DNA of 64,000 bases from Butyricimonas faecalis (GCF_003991565.1 NZ_CP032819.1:372001-436000); one strand, 5' to 3'. Positions 8,322-17,960 are shown, numbered from the stretch's first letter. The notes: generated by a model not told the origin, from the letters alone. A program made the numbers and translations.

Positions 8322-9258
8322 TAATTGCTTATATTGTTATCGCCCGCTCTTAAAGGGGGAAAAGGATATGCACACAGCTTGCATAAAGAAGTTTTTCGGG
8401 ACAGCAACATTGCCTATTCTTGATTATACGACAGAACAACTTGACCAGCTTGCTCTGCAAATCATTCAAGACCAAACCTCTTTAACCGGTGTTCAGCCAA
8501 AATTATCCTTGCATTTGAAGGAACATGAGGGCAGCAAACGATTGACTATTGTCGGTCTATGGGGCGCTTATATCTGTAAGCCTCAGACCTCGCAATATGA
8601 AATGATGCCTGAAGTCGAGGATTTAACCATGCACCTTGCAGAGGTGGCACATATTGAGGTAGTTTCTCATACGCTGATGCGGATGGCAGATGATACGCTA
8701 TGCTATCTTACCCGCCGGATTGACAGAACTTCTACCGGAGAGAAGATTGCGATGGAAGATATGTGTCAACTGACCGAAAGGCAAACGGAACATAAATACA
8801 AAAGTAGTTATGAACGTATCGGCAAGACTATATTGAAATACTCTTCCTTGCCCAAAATGGATGTCACTAATTTCTTCGAGTTGGTCTTGTTCTCTTGGCT
8901 GACAGGGAATAACGATATGCACTTGAAAAACTTCTCTTTGTATGAAGCTGCTGATAAGATACGTCTAACCCCTGCTTATGATTTGCTAAATGCGGTTATC
9001 ATCAATCCCAAGGATGACGAAGAGTTAGCATTAACTTTGAATGGTCGGAAGAAAAAGCTTCAAAGAGAGGATTTTATTAGGTCGGCAGCCACGTTGGGGA
9101 TAGAGAATGTGATTGTAGAACGACTGATAAATAAGTATATCAAACTATTGCCGAAATTTGAGACCGTCATTCAAAACTCTTTCCTTTGCACTGAATTAAA
9201 GGAAAGGTATGACGAATTGTTGAAGGAACGGCTTGCGAGGCTTGCACAAAGACTATAA
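8314..9258 (+). CDS. hipT: HipA-type Ser/Thr kinase toxin with N-terminal zinc-ribbon-like head (HipT-like)
   Basis: 314 residues. The head carries C2, C5, C8, H20 and C23, a small metal-binding-like cluster. The kinase follows: Gly-rich/autophosphorylation loop S56-LTGVQPK, catalytic D201 in GNNDMHLKN, and Mg-binding D223 in PAYDLLNA. It lacks the HipA N-terminal subdomain, which is supplied by the gene before it. HipA/HipT kinases phosphorylate aminoacyl-tRNA synthetases and cause growth arrest; the target here is unknown. The cysteine head is not part of the E. coli HipT I recall. Confidence 0.87.
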   Translation: MCNNCLYCYRPLLKGEKDMHTACIKKFFGTATLPILDYTTEQLDQLALQIIQDQTSLTGVQPKLSLHLKEHEGSKRLTIVGLWGAYICKPQTSQYEMMPEVEDLTMHLAEVAHIEVVSHTLMRMADDTLCYLTRRIDRTSTGEKIAMEDMCQLTERQTEHKYKSSYERIGKTILKYSSLPKMDVTNFFELVLFSWLTGNNDMHLKNFSLYEAADKIRLTPAYDLLNAVIINPKDDEELALTLNGRKKKLQREDFIRSAATLGIENVIVERLINKYIKLLPKFETVIQNSFLCTELKERYDELLKERLARLAQRL

Positions 9259-9345
9259 AACGGTAAAATACACAATGCTATATGGATATATTAAATCTCA
9301 CCCAAATAACATCATTGTTCATCCTAACTTTAATAGAAAGAGACG

Positions 9346-9621
9346 ATGGACAAAAGAAACAAATTTTGGAAACGCCAACAGATGGCTCGTGTGTTTGAGG
9401 CTCGCATGATTCTTTATGCTGCTTATGGTCATTGCATCATTCGAGAGGATGGAAGCTATTATGAACATCCTCGTTGGTTTGAATTGGCAAAAGACAGATG
9501 GGCGCAAGTTTACAAAACTACAGGTACTCCGTGTAGCTGTTGGATGTGCAGGGGATTTGAATATGATCGCAAGGAGTATAAGAAAGAGACTCGGCGGATT
9601 ATTCGGGAATCAATGGAATGA
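9346..9621 (+). CDS. Small conserved protein with CSCWMCR motif, unknown function
   Basis: 91 residues, very basic (MDKRNKFWKRQQMAR start) with a C-terminal TGTPCSCWMCRGFEYDR motif and an RRIIRESME end. I recall short proteins with this CxCWMCR signature as common hypotheticals in Bacteroidetes. The closely spaced cysteines suggest metal binding, possibly with nucleic acid, but no function is established. It lies 87 bp after the hipT-like gene and 145 bp before the second hip module. Confidence 0.7.
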   Translation: MDKRNKFWKRQQMARVFEARMILYAAYGHCIIREDGSYYEHPRWFELAKDRWAQVYKTTGTPCSCWMCRGFEYDRKEYKKETRRIIRESME

Positions 9622-9737
9622 GCTAAATGATAAGGAACCGAATCTGTGCATTAATTGCATAGGTTCAGTTTTTATTATGTGTCTTTTAATCTTGTGATTT
9701 TTTGTCCGCAATATATCATTAAATAGATAAAAAGCAA

Positions 9738-9745
9738 TATCTTTG
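9738..9745 (+). promoter_or_regulatory. -7 element of the hipBA operon
   Basis: TATCTTTG matches TAnnTTTG and ends 21 bp before the ATG at 9767. A TTTG occurs at 9701-9704 but is too far upstream to be its -33 partner. Confidence 0.5.
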
Positions 9746-9766
9746 CATATTATATGATGAGTTAAT

Positions 9767-10087
9767 ATGGTAAAGAATACAATGGGGACTAAGTTGCCCC
9801 GAAAATTGGAGCAGAAGATGTCAGTTGTGGGAGAGCAGATTAAACTGGCTCGCTTGCGTAGGAATCTGAGTGTGGCTCAGGTGGCTGAACGTGCCACCTG
9901 CTCTTCATTGACTGTGTCCCGAATAGAGAAAGGCGCACCGACGGTAGCAATCGGAATCTACTTGCGTGTACTGTATGCTTTACAGCTTGACGATGATATT
10001 CTGTGGCTGGCCAAAGAAGATAAATTGGGAAAAGCCTTGCAGGATTTGAGTCTGAAGACAAGGGAACGTGCCTCAAAAAAGGAGTAA
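9767..10087 (+). CDS. hipB: XRE-family HTH antitoxin (HipB) of second module
   Basis: 106 residues with a clear HTH: IKLARLRRNLSVAQVAERA, then TCSSLTVSRIEKG and IYLRVLYALQLDDDI. The charged tail LKTRERASKKE is HipB-like. The ATG at 9782 is an alternative start. Only 3 nt separate it from the kinase gene, and aaaaggagtaaacg supplies a good ribosome-binding site for the partner. It should bind and neutralise HipA and repress the operon, as known for the family. Confidence 0.87.
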   Translation: MVKNTMGTKLPRKLEQKMSVVGEQIKLARLRRNLSVAQVAERATCSSLTVSRIEKGAPTVAIGIYLRVLYALQLDDDILWLAKEDKLGKALQDLSLKTRERASKKE

Positions 10088-10090
10088 ACG

Positions 10091-11353
10091 ATGAAGACGC
10101 TATATGTTTATGCCGATTTTGATTGGCTCAAGGAGACAGAACTCATTGGCGAGTTAGGTTATGAATCTCTTCGTGGCTCGGACAGCTATTGCTTTACCTT
10201 CAGCGATGAATGGTTGAAGAAACACGGGGATTTGTTCCTGAGTGATGACCTCAATAATTATCCCGGACAGCAATATACGCAACCAGAGAAAGATATATTC
10301 GGATGTTTCTCGGATGCTTTGCCGGATCGTTGGGGACGAACGCTGCTGTTGCGACGTGAACAGATTGCTGCGATGGAAGAGAAACGACCGGTACGGAGAC
10401 TGTCTTCTTTCGACTTTTTGACCGGTATTGATGACTTTTCCCGAATGGGTGCTTTCCGTTTTAAGGAATCAAAAGACGGAGGATTTATAAATGTAAGTGA
10501 GTCGTTGAAAATCCCACCTCTGACGGATATAAGGGAGTTGATTGCAGCCAGTGCGGAAATTGAGAAAAGCGAAGAGGGGAATGTCCTGCCTGACAGGAAA
10601 TGGGTTGCACAACTCGTGCAGCCCGGTTCTTCATTGGGAGGTGCAAGGCCTAAAGCCAGTGTGATAGACACGGATAAAACGCTTTATATAGCCAAGTTTC
10701 CTTCTCGCAAAGATGATTACGATGCAGGGCTTTGGGAGCATTTCAGTCATCTTCTTGCTGCAAAAGCCGGTATTAATGCTGCGAAAACCAAAATACTGGC
10801 AGCGGGAGAGAAATATCACATTTTGCTTTCTCAACGCTTCGATAGAACCCAAGAGAGAAAACGAATTCACTTTGCTTCTGCCATGACCTTATTGGGACTT
10901 AATGACGGCGATAATGCAACTACAGGACACGGCTATCTGGATATAGTCGATTTCATAATCCAGAACTGTACGAATGTGGAAGAGAATCTGCAGGAACTCT
11001 ATCGCCGTGTAGCTTTCAATATCTGCATTGGTAATAGCGATGACCATTTCCGCAATCATGGTTTTCTTTTAACGGCAAAAGGTTGGACGCTTTCTCCTGC
11101 ATACGATATGAATCCTACTTTGAATGAGTATCAGAGTCTGCTTGTCTCATCAGGCTCCAATAAGGCTGAACTGAGTATTTTGCTGGATGCTTGCGAAGAT
11201 TATATGCTTAATCGAAAAACGGCAAAAAAGATTATTTCGGAGGTGATTGAAGCGGTAAAAGGATGGCGCGAATTGGCAACACGATTGAGTATTTCCAAGA
11301 GAGAGATGGATATGTTTGCCGGAGTGTTGGATAAACGATATGATAGTCTTTAA
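10091..11353 (+). CDS. hipA: HipA Ser/Thr kinase toxin, full-length
   Basis: 420 residues containing both the N-terminal subdomain (YLPEN-like region replaced by FGCFSDALPDRWGRTLL, FDFLTGIDDFSRMGAFRF) and the kinase core: GSSLGGARPKASV loop, GNSDDHFRNHGFLL catalytic loop, SPAYDMNP Mg site. HipA kinases phosphorylate a tRNA synthetase and induce dormancy. The pairing with the HTH gene just upstream is the classical hipBA layout, in contrast to the split system 1 kb earlier. Confidence 0.9.
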   Translation: MKTLYVYADFDWLKETELIGELGYESLRGSDSYCFTFSDEWLKKHGDLFLSDDLNNYPGQQYTQPEKDIFGCFSDALPDRWGRTLLLRREQIAAMEEKRPVRRLSSFDFLTGIDDFSRMGAFRFKESKDGGFINVSESLKIPPLTDIRELIAASAEIEKSEEGNVLPDRKWVAQLVQPGSSLGGARPKASVIDTDKTLYIAKFPSRKDDYDAGLWEHFSHLLAAKAGINAAKTKILAAGEKYHILLSQRFDRTQERKRIHFASAMTLLGLNDGDNATTGHGYLDIVDFIIQNCTNVEENLQELYRRVAFNICIGNSDDHFRNHGFLLTAKGWTLSPAYDMNPTLNEYQSLLVSSGSNKAELSILLDACEDYMLNRKTAKKIISEVIEAVKGWRELATRLSISKREMDMFAGVLDKRYDSL

Positions 11354-11375
11354 TTTGATAAGGAGAAAAATAACT

Positions 11376-11975
11376 ATGAGTGGAGGATATTTTGATAGGA
11401 GCACATATGCAATACGTGAAATTGCAGATACTATGGAGCGTGATATTGCGAGAGCTTTACAGCCAAAGCCAGAGAAAGAGCATATGGATTATTGGGTAAT
11501 TTATGAGAAAGATAGCTTTAGCTCATTCCATAACTATAACAGCTATATGAAGTTTGCTAGTTATGAAGATGCAGAATCTTTTCTCCTGAGAGATAAAACT
11601 ATCGTCAAGGCAGAACAAAAATATGCAGACCTTTTTATCGCAGATGACATAATATTCCAGTCAACAACGCATAATATGTCTGATACTCCTGATGGTGAAC
11701 AAATTCCAGTATTATACTCAATCTATCATTGTTGTTATGATCGTTATCCGGATGATGCTGATGTATTGGAACTGTCAGATGAGACGATAAATGCAATGAA
11801 GGAGGCATATCGGCAAATGCGCATAGCAGAAATATATGCAACTCGCGTAGATTGGATGATGAGTGGCGATGATAGCGAAGAGAGCTTCCGAGAACGCATT
11901 AAGGGAGATTTGGCGGAGTTTGAAAAGGAATATGCTACTAAAGACTGGACATATCTTGATGAAGATGATGAATAA
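11376..11975 (+). CDS. Conserved hypothetical protein (MSGGYFD type)
   Basis: 199 residues from the ATG at 11376, chosen because aaggagaaa lies just upstream and related proteins begin MSGGxFD. The product is acidic and soluble, with IREIADTMERDIARAL near the start, a central MKFASYEDAESFLLRD stretch, and an acidic end (YLDEDDE). I recognise the N-terminus from hypothetical proteins of mobile elements but know no function. It starts 22 bp after hipA and may be in the same transcript. Confidence 0.7.
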   Translation: MSGGYFDRSTYAIREIADTMERDIARALQPKPEKEHMDYWVIYEKDSFSSFHNYNSYMKFASYEDAESFLLRDKTIVKAEQKYADLFIADDIIFQSTTHNMSDTPDGEQIPVLYSIYHCCYDRYPDDADVLELSDETINAMKEAYRQMRIAEIYATRVDWMMSGDDSEESFRERIKGDLAEFEKEYATKDWTYLDEDDE

Positions 11976-12168
11976 CATATAGAAAAACTCTCTGCGAATA
12001 ATTATTTTAGGTATAGTATTTTTCGTCCGGATGGGGGGAATGCATTCGTGTCGCAGCTACTCTGTCATAGTGATAGCCATCGCGAATCAAAGATTCATAA
12101 GCACTCAGTGGATTGTATTTGTTTTAAATGATATGCTGACAATATGTTATAAAAGACCGCAATACGTT

Positions 12169-12900
12169 TCATTCAGACAATTCACCTTTGTGATATTTTC
12201 TAACAAGGAAGTTGAAAAGGCAAGTGTGAACATTACCTAGAAAATTGCTTACAGCCATCAGCGTATTAAAAAGTTTTAGGGAATCCATCATAACTTTGCT
12301 TTCAACAATCTCTTCCTGTCGTGATTTATATAAATTCTCTGAGTCAAGATGGGTTTCAAAGTTACGTTCATCTTTCCACCAAGAAGAGGTATGTGATTGG
12401 TTTTCGAGGAGATATGTTAATTCCTGATATTGACGATTGATTACTTCCGGAAAGTACTTCATTATGGGCAGAAGTGTGTCCCATTCTGATTTCTTATGGG
12501 ATTTCTCATTAAAACCATAAAGTTTTTTGAAGCCTTCATTAAGGATTACAAACAATTTTCCGCGCATAAACCTTCGGTCATAGTCGCGGTCAGCAAGAAT
12601 GAAGTATTTCCCGGCTACCATACTGTCAATCATTGTAATAAGGACAAATAGGTAGACGGAGACAACAATTCGGTCTATTTTGTGGTATTCATCGTGTTTT
12701 TCTTTCGTATCTTCTAGAATATTTGTCATTAACGGAAGTCCCTCGGAGTATTGGGTGATGGTGCTATCTATGACAGAAATAAATTCTTTACGCTCTGATT
12801 CCGAAAGTGTTTTTCCGTTGTATTGTACCTCTTTAAACCATTGAGCATACTTGTATTCTCTGATTTGTGCGTATTGAATATCTGCAAAGTCTCCGTTCAT
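12169..12900 (-). CDS. Unrecognised helical protein beside the defence operon
   Basis: 243 residues, mostly alpha-helical by composition. A hydrophobic stretch IVVSVYLFVLITMIDSMVAG (about 78-97) could be a membrane segment or a buried helix. Later motifs include HTSSWWKDERNFETHLDSEN. I do not recognise the family. It reads on the same strand as the large operon ending at 13105 but is 204 bp beyond its last stop, so it may be a cargo gene or a distal operon member. Confidence 0.65.
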   Translation of the reverse strand: MNGDFADIQYAQIREYKYAQWFKEVQYNGKTLSESERKEFISVIDSTITQYSEGLPLMTNILEDTKEKHDEYHKIDRIVVSVYLFVLITMIDSMVAGKYFILADRDYDRRFMRGKLFVILNEGFKKLYGFNEKSHKKSEWDTLLPIMKYFPEVINRQYQELTYLLENQSHTSSWWKDERNFETHLDSENLYKSRQEEIVESKVMMDSLKLFNTLMAVSNFLGNVHTCLFNFLVRKYHKGELSE

Positions 12901-13104
12901 AATAATATGTCTTTTATCGTAACAGTTATGACCATTTTGATACTATATCTATTGTTTCGCTGTTTGGTTTGTACTTCTCCTCAATTTTTGAAATTTGTAC
13001 AACTATTGCCATCCTCCCAATTGATGTAAAATGATTTAATAATGCTGCACGAGCATTAATGTTGGTGCAGTATTATATTTGTGGGGTTAAATAAGATCCA
13101 CGAA

Positions 13105-16100
13105 TTACTGATTGCAATATACGTTTAAATCAATATTCGAGACATCTTTAATATATGAGGCGACACAACCTAATAGATTAAGTATATCTGAACTTGGATT
13201 TGAACAGCTTAATCCTGGCTGAACAATGTTGATGTGCATAATCAAATCTTTTTTCCAATTAATTTGTGAACTCAATTGTTCGAGCTCTTCTTCGGAACCT
13301 TTGAGTATTCTTGAACATTCTCTTCCTTGATATTTTTTTATTTTACGCGCAAAAAGGCGATTGAACAATTGGCGACTTTTATCTCTATCATTCCATTTTA
13401 GACATTTCTGAGCTTGTCCACAAACTTCATAAAAATTAGATATCATATTACTTACTTTTCCGCCATGTGCATATTTAAGATGAAATAGATGCATGTGTAT
13501 TGCATTATCTTCATTTTTGAATCCAATCAAGTCTGCAATTTCTCCACTACCGTCATCATCGTAAATCAAGTCAAATTGATCCCAAATATATTTAGAGAAG
13601 AAATATTGAATTGAATCTGTTTCATAAGGTACTACATGTTGTGATTCATTCTCAATTTTAGTATCAGCCCAATCAATACCTATTAATTTTTCTTGTGGGA
13701 ATGGGGCTATATCAGAATTTGTACCCACTAAATTATTGGCATAAAGGCACGAACCATCAGCAAAATAAATTACAGGAACTGCATCATTATTATTAAAATA
13801 ATCGCAAATATCATTATAAAGACGAGTCCCATATCTCATTTTTAGCTTATCTCCACTTACTTGCTTAACATGATATGTTTTGTGATTATCCCTTTCGTAG
13901 TATTCAATCATGTAAGTGAATTTAGAATCCTCTATAAGGATATTAAATGTGATTGTATTTTTTATTTCACAACTTGCCAATTCGATAGTAGCATACCATA
14001 ATTGATAGTCAATAGCATTATGTGTTAAGTAAATGCCATGCTCTGGATAATCCCTATATAGTTCTGGATCCCAGTCAATTGCAATAGGCGCAATTTGAGG
14101 TAATTCAGAGATTGTACAAACTCTTAAAGTATTTTTTATAAAATAATTTGGATCAATACTTTCATCTTCGACTAATTTTCCAATCATTCTAGCCCATTTC
14201 GTATATTCAAGTAGATTACCTCTTGTGTGACTCCAAATTTTTCCTTTTACAGAACATCCCACACTAGTTCGTTCACCATTTCTATAGCCGTTCCCGAATA
14301 AATTGTTTGCCGTTAATTGCTTTTGTTCGGTCATAGAAATGCCTTCTTGAACATCTTTACCATAATAGGACTTAAAAGAAACGTTTCCTATACGAGCTTT
14401 TCTGCCGCCAAAATTAGCAATAGCAAAACGCCTTACATCATGAAAGACACGAAATACGCAATGTCCTGAAATTTTACTGGTGTCATCTTCTCCAAAAATA
14501 GCCTTAACAATCTCGTCAGTCTCACTCAAAGTGCTGTAGACATAGGCATGGTTATAATTGGGCGTACAATATCTGTGAATGACAAGGATATTCCATAGCA
14601 AATTCTGTACACATTCAACGTTACCCCAATCAACATTTTCAATGCTTCCACCAATTACAACTAATGTGTCCCCCTCTGCAGTACTACTTCCAAACCGATA
14701 GTCATAAATTTCAGGAGATAGTATATCTTCCCATGCTTTCGGATTCCATGTGTTAGAAGTTCTATAAATTGTGGCACTTAATGGAATATTTATACCCTGA
14801 AATGGAATTTTTGATAATTCTAAATTTCCAAATGATTGAATGAATTGATTAAAATCTTTTTCTTGTTCAGTAGTCCCATCATTTAGAAGTGGCAACAAGC
14901 TATTCCAATCTGCATCTTTTGCATATAATTCTTCAAGTTCTTCCAATATAGGAGGATAAGCTATATTCGTAATAAAACTTGCATTTCCAAGATTGGAGTC
15001 ATATGAGGTACGTGTAAATCGACCTATAAATTGTAATGTAATTGGCAAACTCTGTTTGGCATCGTGAATTGCTGCAATTTTTAATTCTGGCATATCAAAT
15101 CCTTCTCCCAGCATATTAACACAAACAATAATTTTGTGCTTTTTATCTTTTATGCCGTTTAGAATTGATTTTTGATTAGGCATTGAACTAAATACTACCA
15201 CTGGATTCAAATCAGAGTATTGCTGATAAATTTCCATTACTTCCTTGGCTCTTTGTTTTGTACTACATCGAGCCATAAGAATATGATCGTATCCGTTCTC
15301 TATGTCAGAACGAAGTTGATTGACCGCCACTTCTGCAATATGTCTATCTGCTTGAATCAGATCATACTCCCTTATCGGAATAAATTTTATTGGCTTATAA
15401 TATCCTTGTGACTGCGCATCTTTTAAAGAAAAATTGTAAATAAAATCTCCTCTTAATCTTCGACTATCATTTCTGAATGGGGTAGCAGTAAATAGTGTGA
15501 CTTTCTCGTCATCGAAAGAATCAATAAATTCGCTCCATGTTTTAGCTTCAGAATGATGTGCTTCATCAATGAATAGATGGCTTATATTTGCCCGTAATAA
15601 ATCTATGATCGTTGATTCACTATTTGTAATAAGTGGCATGGTTGTAATTATAACATTAGATTTTTCGATTAAAGAATGCCATCCATTATAATCCATGCCT
15701 TCTTTGACAATTCCCACATTAGGATAGATGCAATCGCTAGCAACTATCTCATACTTTGGAAGTATTCCTAATGTGATAAATTTATTTGCCAATTGGTCTC
15801 TCAATGCATCAGATGGAACAGTTATGAGTACTTTGGGACATTGATTCGCAATGAGAATACTTAGCATTGTTTCTGTCTTTCCTGTTCCGGTTGGCATTAC
15901 TATTATATTTCTGCCATGGTGAATTTGAGCCTTAGACATAAAAGCATATATAGCTCCAAGTTGCGGAGCTCGAAGCCCAAAGATAGAATTTGGAATATCT
16001 TCCTTTCTGTAAAGAAATCTTTCTTTCCATGAAGCCGCTATTTCATTTGGATGCAAAGTTGTGAACGTTGGATGTTTTATCCATCTGATTGACAAAATAT

Positions 16101-16353
16101 TCCCTTTTAGAAATTCACTTTTACGAGGTTTTTTGTTTGTTAGTACAGCATATTGATAATTTTCAATATTAGGGTCATTCTCATCTCTCGTTAGAAGGAT
16201 GCTGACGCTATCTGTCTGTATAACAAAGGGTGATGTGGAAACAATATCAAATGTAGCTTTACTAAGCTCTTTATCATATCCGTTCAGATGTTCGACTTTG
16301 TTATTTCCACAACTCCATAAAAGTTGAACTATTTTAATAGGTAACTTTATCAT
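13105..16353 (-). CDS. SF2 DEAD/DEAH helicase with C-terminal PD-(D/E)XK-like region
   Basis: 1082 residues. Helicase motifs in order: Walker A MPTGTGKTE, DEAH in FIDEAHHSEAK, TATPFRND (motif III), SSMPNQKS/GEGFDMPELK, and motif VI QFIGRFTRTSYD. A long C-terminal half follows. At about residues 925-965 the segment DDDGSGEIADLIGF...MHLFHLKY has the spacing of a PD-(D/E)XK core, with H-x-K in place of E-x-K; this is my reading, not proven. It is the last gene of the tight operon (14 bp after the HerA gene), so it is probably the distal effector or translocase of the system. Confidence 0.85.
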   Translation of the reverse strand: MIKLPIKIVQLLWSCGNNKVEHLNGYDKELSKATFDIVSTSPFVIQTDSVSILLTRDENDPNIENYQYAVLTNKKPRKSEFLKGNILSIRWIKHPTFTTLHPNEIAASWKERFLYRKEDIPNSIFGLRAPQLGAIYAFMSKAQIHHGRNIIVMPTGTGKTETMLSILIANQCPKVLITVPSDALRDQLANKFITLGILPKYEIVASDCIYPNVGIVKEGMDYNGWHSLIEKSNVIITTMPLITNSESTIIDLLRANISHLFIDEAHHSEAKTWSEFIDSFDDEKVTLFTATPFRNDSRRLRGDFIYNFSLKDAQSQGYYKPIKFIPIREYDLIQADRHIAEVAVNQLRSDIENGYDHILMARCSTKQRAKEVMEIYQQYSDLNPVVVFSSMPNQKSILNGIKDKKHKIIVCVNMLGEGFDMPELKIAAIHDAKQSLPITLQFIGRFTRTSYDSNLGNASFITNIAYPPILEELEELYAKDADWNSLLPLLNDGTTEQEKDFNQFIQSFGNLELSKIPFQGINIPLSATIYRTSNTWNPKAWEDILSPEIYDYRFGSSTAEGDTLVVIGGSIENVDWGNVECVQNLLWNILVIHRYCTPNYNHAYVYSTLSETDEIVKAIFGEDDTSKISGHCVFRVFHDVRRFAIANFGGRKARIGNVSFKSYYGKDVQEGISMTEQKQLTANNLFGNGYRNGERTSVGCSVKGKIWSHTRGNLLEYTKWARMIGKLVEDESIDPNYFIKNTLRVCTISELPQIAPIAIDWDPELYRDYPEHGIYLTHNAIDYQLWYATIELASCEIKNTITFNILIEDSKFTYMIEYYERDNHKTYHVKQVSGDKLKMRYGTRLYNDICDYFNNNDAVPVIYFADGSCLYANNLVGTNSDIAPFPQEKLIGIDWADTKIENESQHVVPYETDSIQYFFSKYIWDQFDLIYDDDGSGEIADLIGFKNEDNAIHMHLFHLKYAHGGKVSNMISNFYEVCGQAQKCLKWNDRDKSRQLFNRLFARKIKKYQGRECSRILKGSEEELEQLSSQINWKKDLIMHINIVQPGLSCSNPSSDILNLLGCVASYIKDVSNIDLNVYCNQ

Positions 16354-16367
16354 AATCGATCAAGTAG

Positions 16368-17954
16368 TTATATTAAATGTGTCACATTAATTTTCTTATA
16401 CTTCTTGCCCATACCAAGTGCGAATGCCATTTGGTCTTTGATAATCAGTTCGCCTTTTTGGAGTCCAGCTATGGCAGTTCGTACTTCTTGCAATTCTTGC
16501 CCACTGACACCATATAGGTCTTTGATAACTTTATCGTCAATAGTCTGTTGCTTCATTATAAGTGGATATTGGGCATTAGCATAGAAATCAAACCCTTTAC
16601 TTTTGAAGCTACTCATATTTTGAGTGGCGAGAATGATACTTAATCCCTTATTTCGGCCTACAGCAATAAGGTTTCGCAACGGGCGGTTATCAAAGTCTAG
16701 CATATAGTGGGCTTCATCTATGATAGAGAAATGACGAATCTGCACCACATCCTCGTTTGTTGCCTGTTTTTCAATCTGTTCATATATGTTGTTGAGCTTT
16801 GAGATAATGAAATAGACAATAGCCTTTGCTATCGGGCCGTCTTTGGGGTAGCCGTCCATTTTTATGATGTAACAGTCATCGATAAGGCTGGCTTTATCTT
16901 CCTCTTCGAAGATATTAGCACGCACCAACTGTTTCAGTACAGATGAAATGCTGTCATCCTTTCCGGCGTCTGTCATCTTGGCTTGATATTCTTCCAACAT
17001 CATGTTGAATGTTATGGGTGCACCTTCTGTTTTCTTGTATGCCTCTACAATGGCTTCGCTCAATCGGTTATTCATATTTGCACTGGCTGATACTCGGTCG
17101 ATTGAGCATAGAGCCGAAGCCATCTCGGATGAATATAGGTTTATCTCATTGATAGGGCGGTCTGTGAGGTCCTTGAACGGAGTGAATGGTAGAGGATGCT
17201 CAATCGGGTCTATGATACAGCTGCGATCTACATCAAAATGTGAAAGCCAGTGATTGTTCTGAATGTCGCTGAACTCTCCTTTGTAGTCGAAAAGCAGGAA
17301 GTTTACCGGATATTGCGATTCTGACGATAATGTTCTGAACTGTTGCATCAACACTGCAAGCAGATTCGTTTTTCCTGAACCCGTAGCACCGGCAATAATG
17401 ATTTGTGAGTTGGTAATGTCTCGGCTGTTGATGTCGAGAGTGGCTTCCATCTCAACATCACCATAGTTGCCGATAATCAAGTTCAGCGCAGGAATATCTT
17501 TTACCATTGCCACCTTATTGTTTACTGCATATAAGATGGAATCCAAATTGTTATCAGCCAATAGGTAGTTTCTACCACGCAGCATTTCAGCGGCAATGAT
17601 GCGAGATAACACGGCATTTTGCGACCAATCTATATTCAGACTGGCGTAGCGCAATTTTAGTAACGCAGAGTACAAGGTAGATAAATCGTGCATCGTAAAG
17701 AAACTCGGAACGATACGTGCCGATGTAGCAGAGAGCTGTATATCCTTGTAATCTTCCTCCTTGCGTTCTGTAGTCAAACTCAAACCGACTATAAAGCAAA
17801 TACGCATTACTTTGTTTGTGGTTAGACTAGCACGTTTCTCTCTGTCTGCAGTGCGCGACAAGTTTATCTTACTTTCAATAAGTTCCTTTACTTGACTGAT
17901 TTCGTCAAGAATCCCCTCCATCTGACGGGTATTTGAAAAATTTATTATGCTCAT
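16368..17954 (-). CDS. DndE-like/HerA-type ATPase fusion
   Basis: 528 residues. Residues about 28-145 (NLSRTADREKRASLTTNKVM, then FIVGLSLTTE, SALLKLRY, AAEMLRGRNYLL) resemble DndE, the small DNA-binding protein of phosphorothioation systems. From about 155 on it is a HerA/FtsK-type ATPase: Walker A G189-ATGSGKT196, Walker B SIIDEAH (410-416), and the sensor region LSIILATQNMSS. HerA-type proteins form hexamers that pump DNA or activate partner nucleases. It starts 6 bp after the DndD-like gene, matching a DndD-DndE partnership. The DndE call is from pattern recall and should be tested. Confidence 0.85.
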   Translation of the reverse strand: MSIINFSNTRQMEGILDEISQVKELIESKINLSRTADREKRASLTTNKVMRICFIVGLSLTTERKEEDYKDIQLSATSARIVPSFFTMHDLSTLYSALLKLRYASLNIDWSQNAVLSRIIAAEMLRGRNYLLADNNLDSILYAVNNKVAMVKDIPALNLIIGNYGDVEMEATLDINSRDITNSQIIIAGATGSGKTNLLAVLMQQFRTLSSESQYPVNFLLFDYKGEFSDIQNNHWLSHFDVDRSCIIDPIEHPLPFTPFKDLTDRPINEINLYSSEMASALCSIDRVSASANMNNRLSEAIVEAYKKTEGAPITFNMMLEEYQAKMTDAGKDDSISSVLKQLVRANIFEEEDKASLIDDCYIIKMDGYPKDGPIAKAIVYFIISKLNNIYEQIEKQATNEDVVQIRHFSIIDEAHYMLDFDNRPLRNLIAVGRNKGLSIILATQNMSSFKSKGFDFYANAQYPLIMKQQTIDDKVIKDLYGVSGQELQEVRTAIAGLQKGELIIKDQMAFALGMGKKYKKINVTHLI

Positions 17955-17960
17955 AACTGT

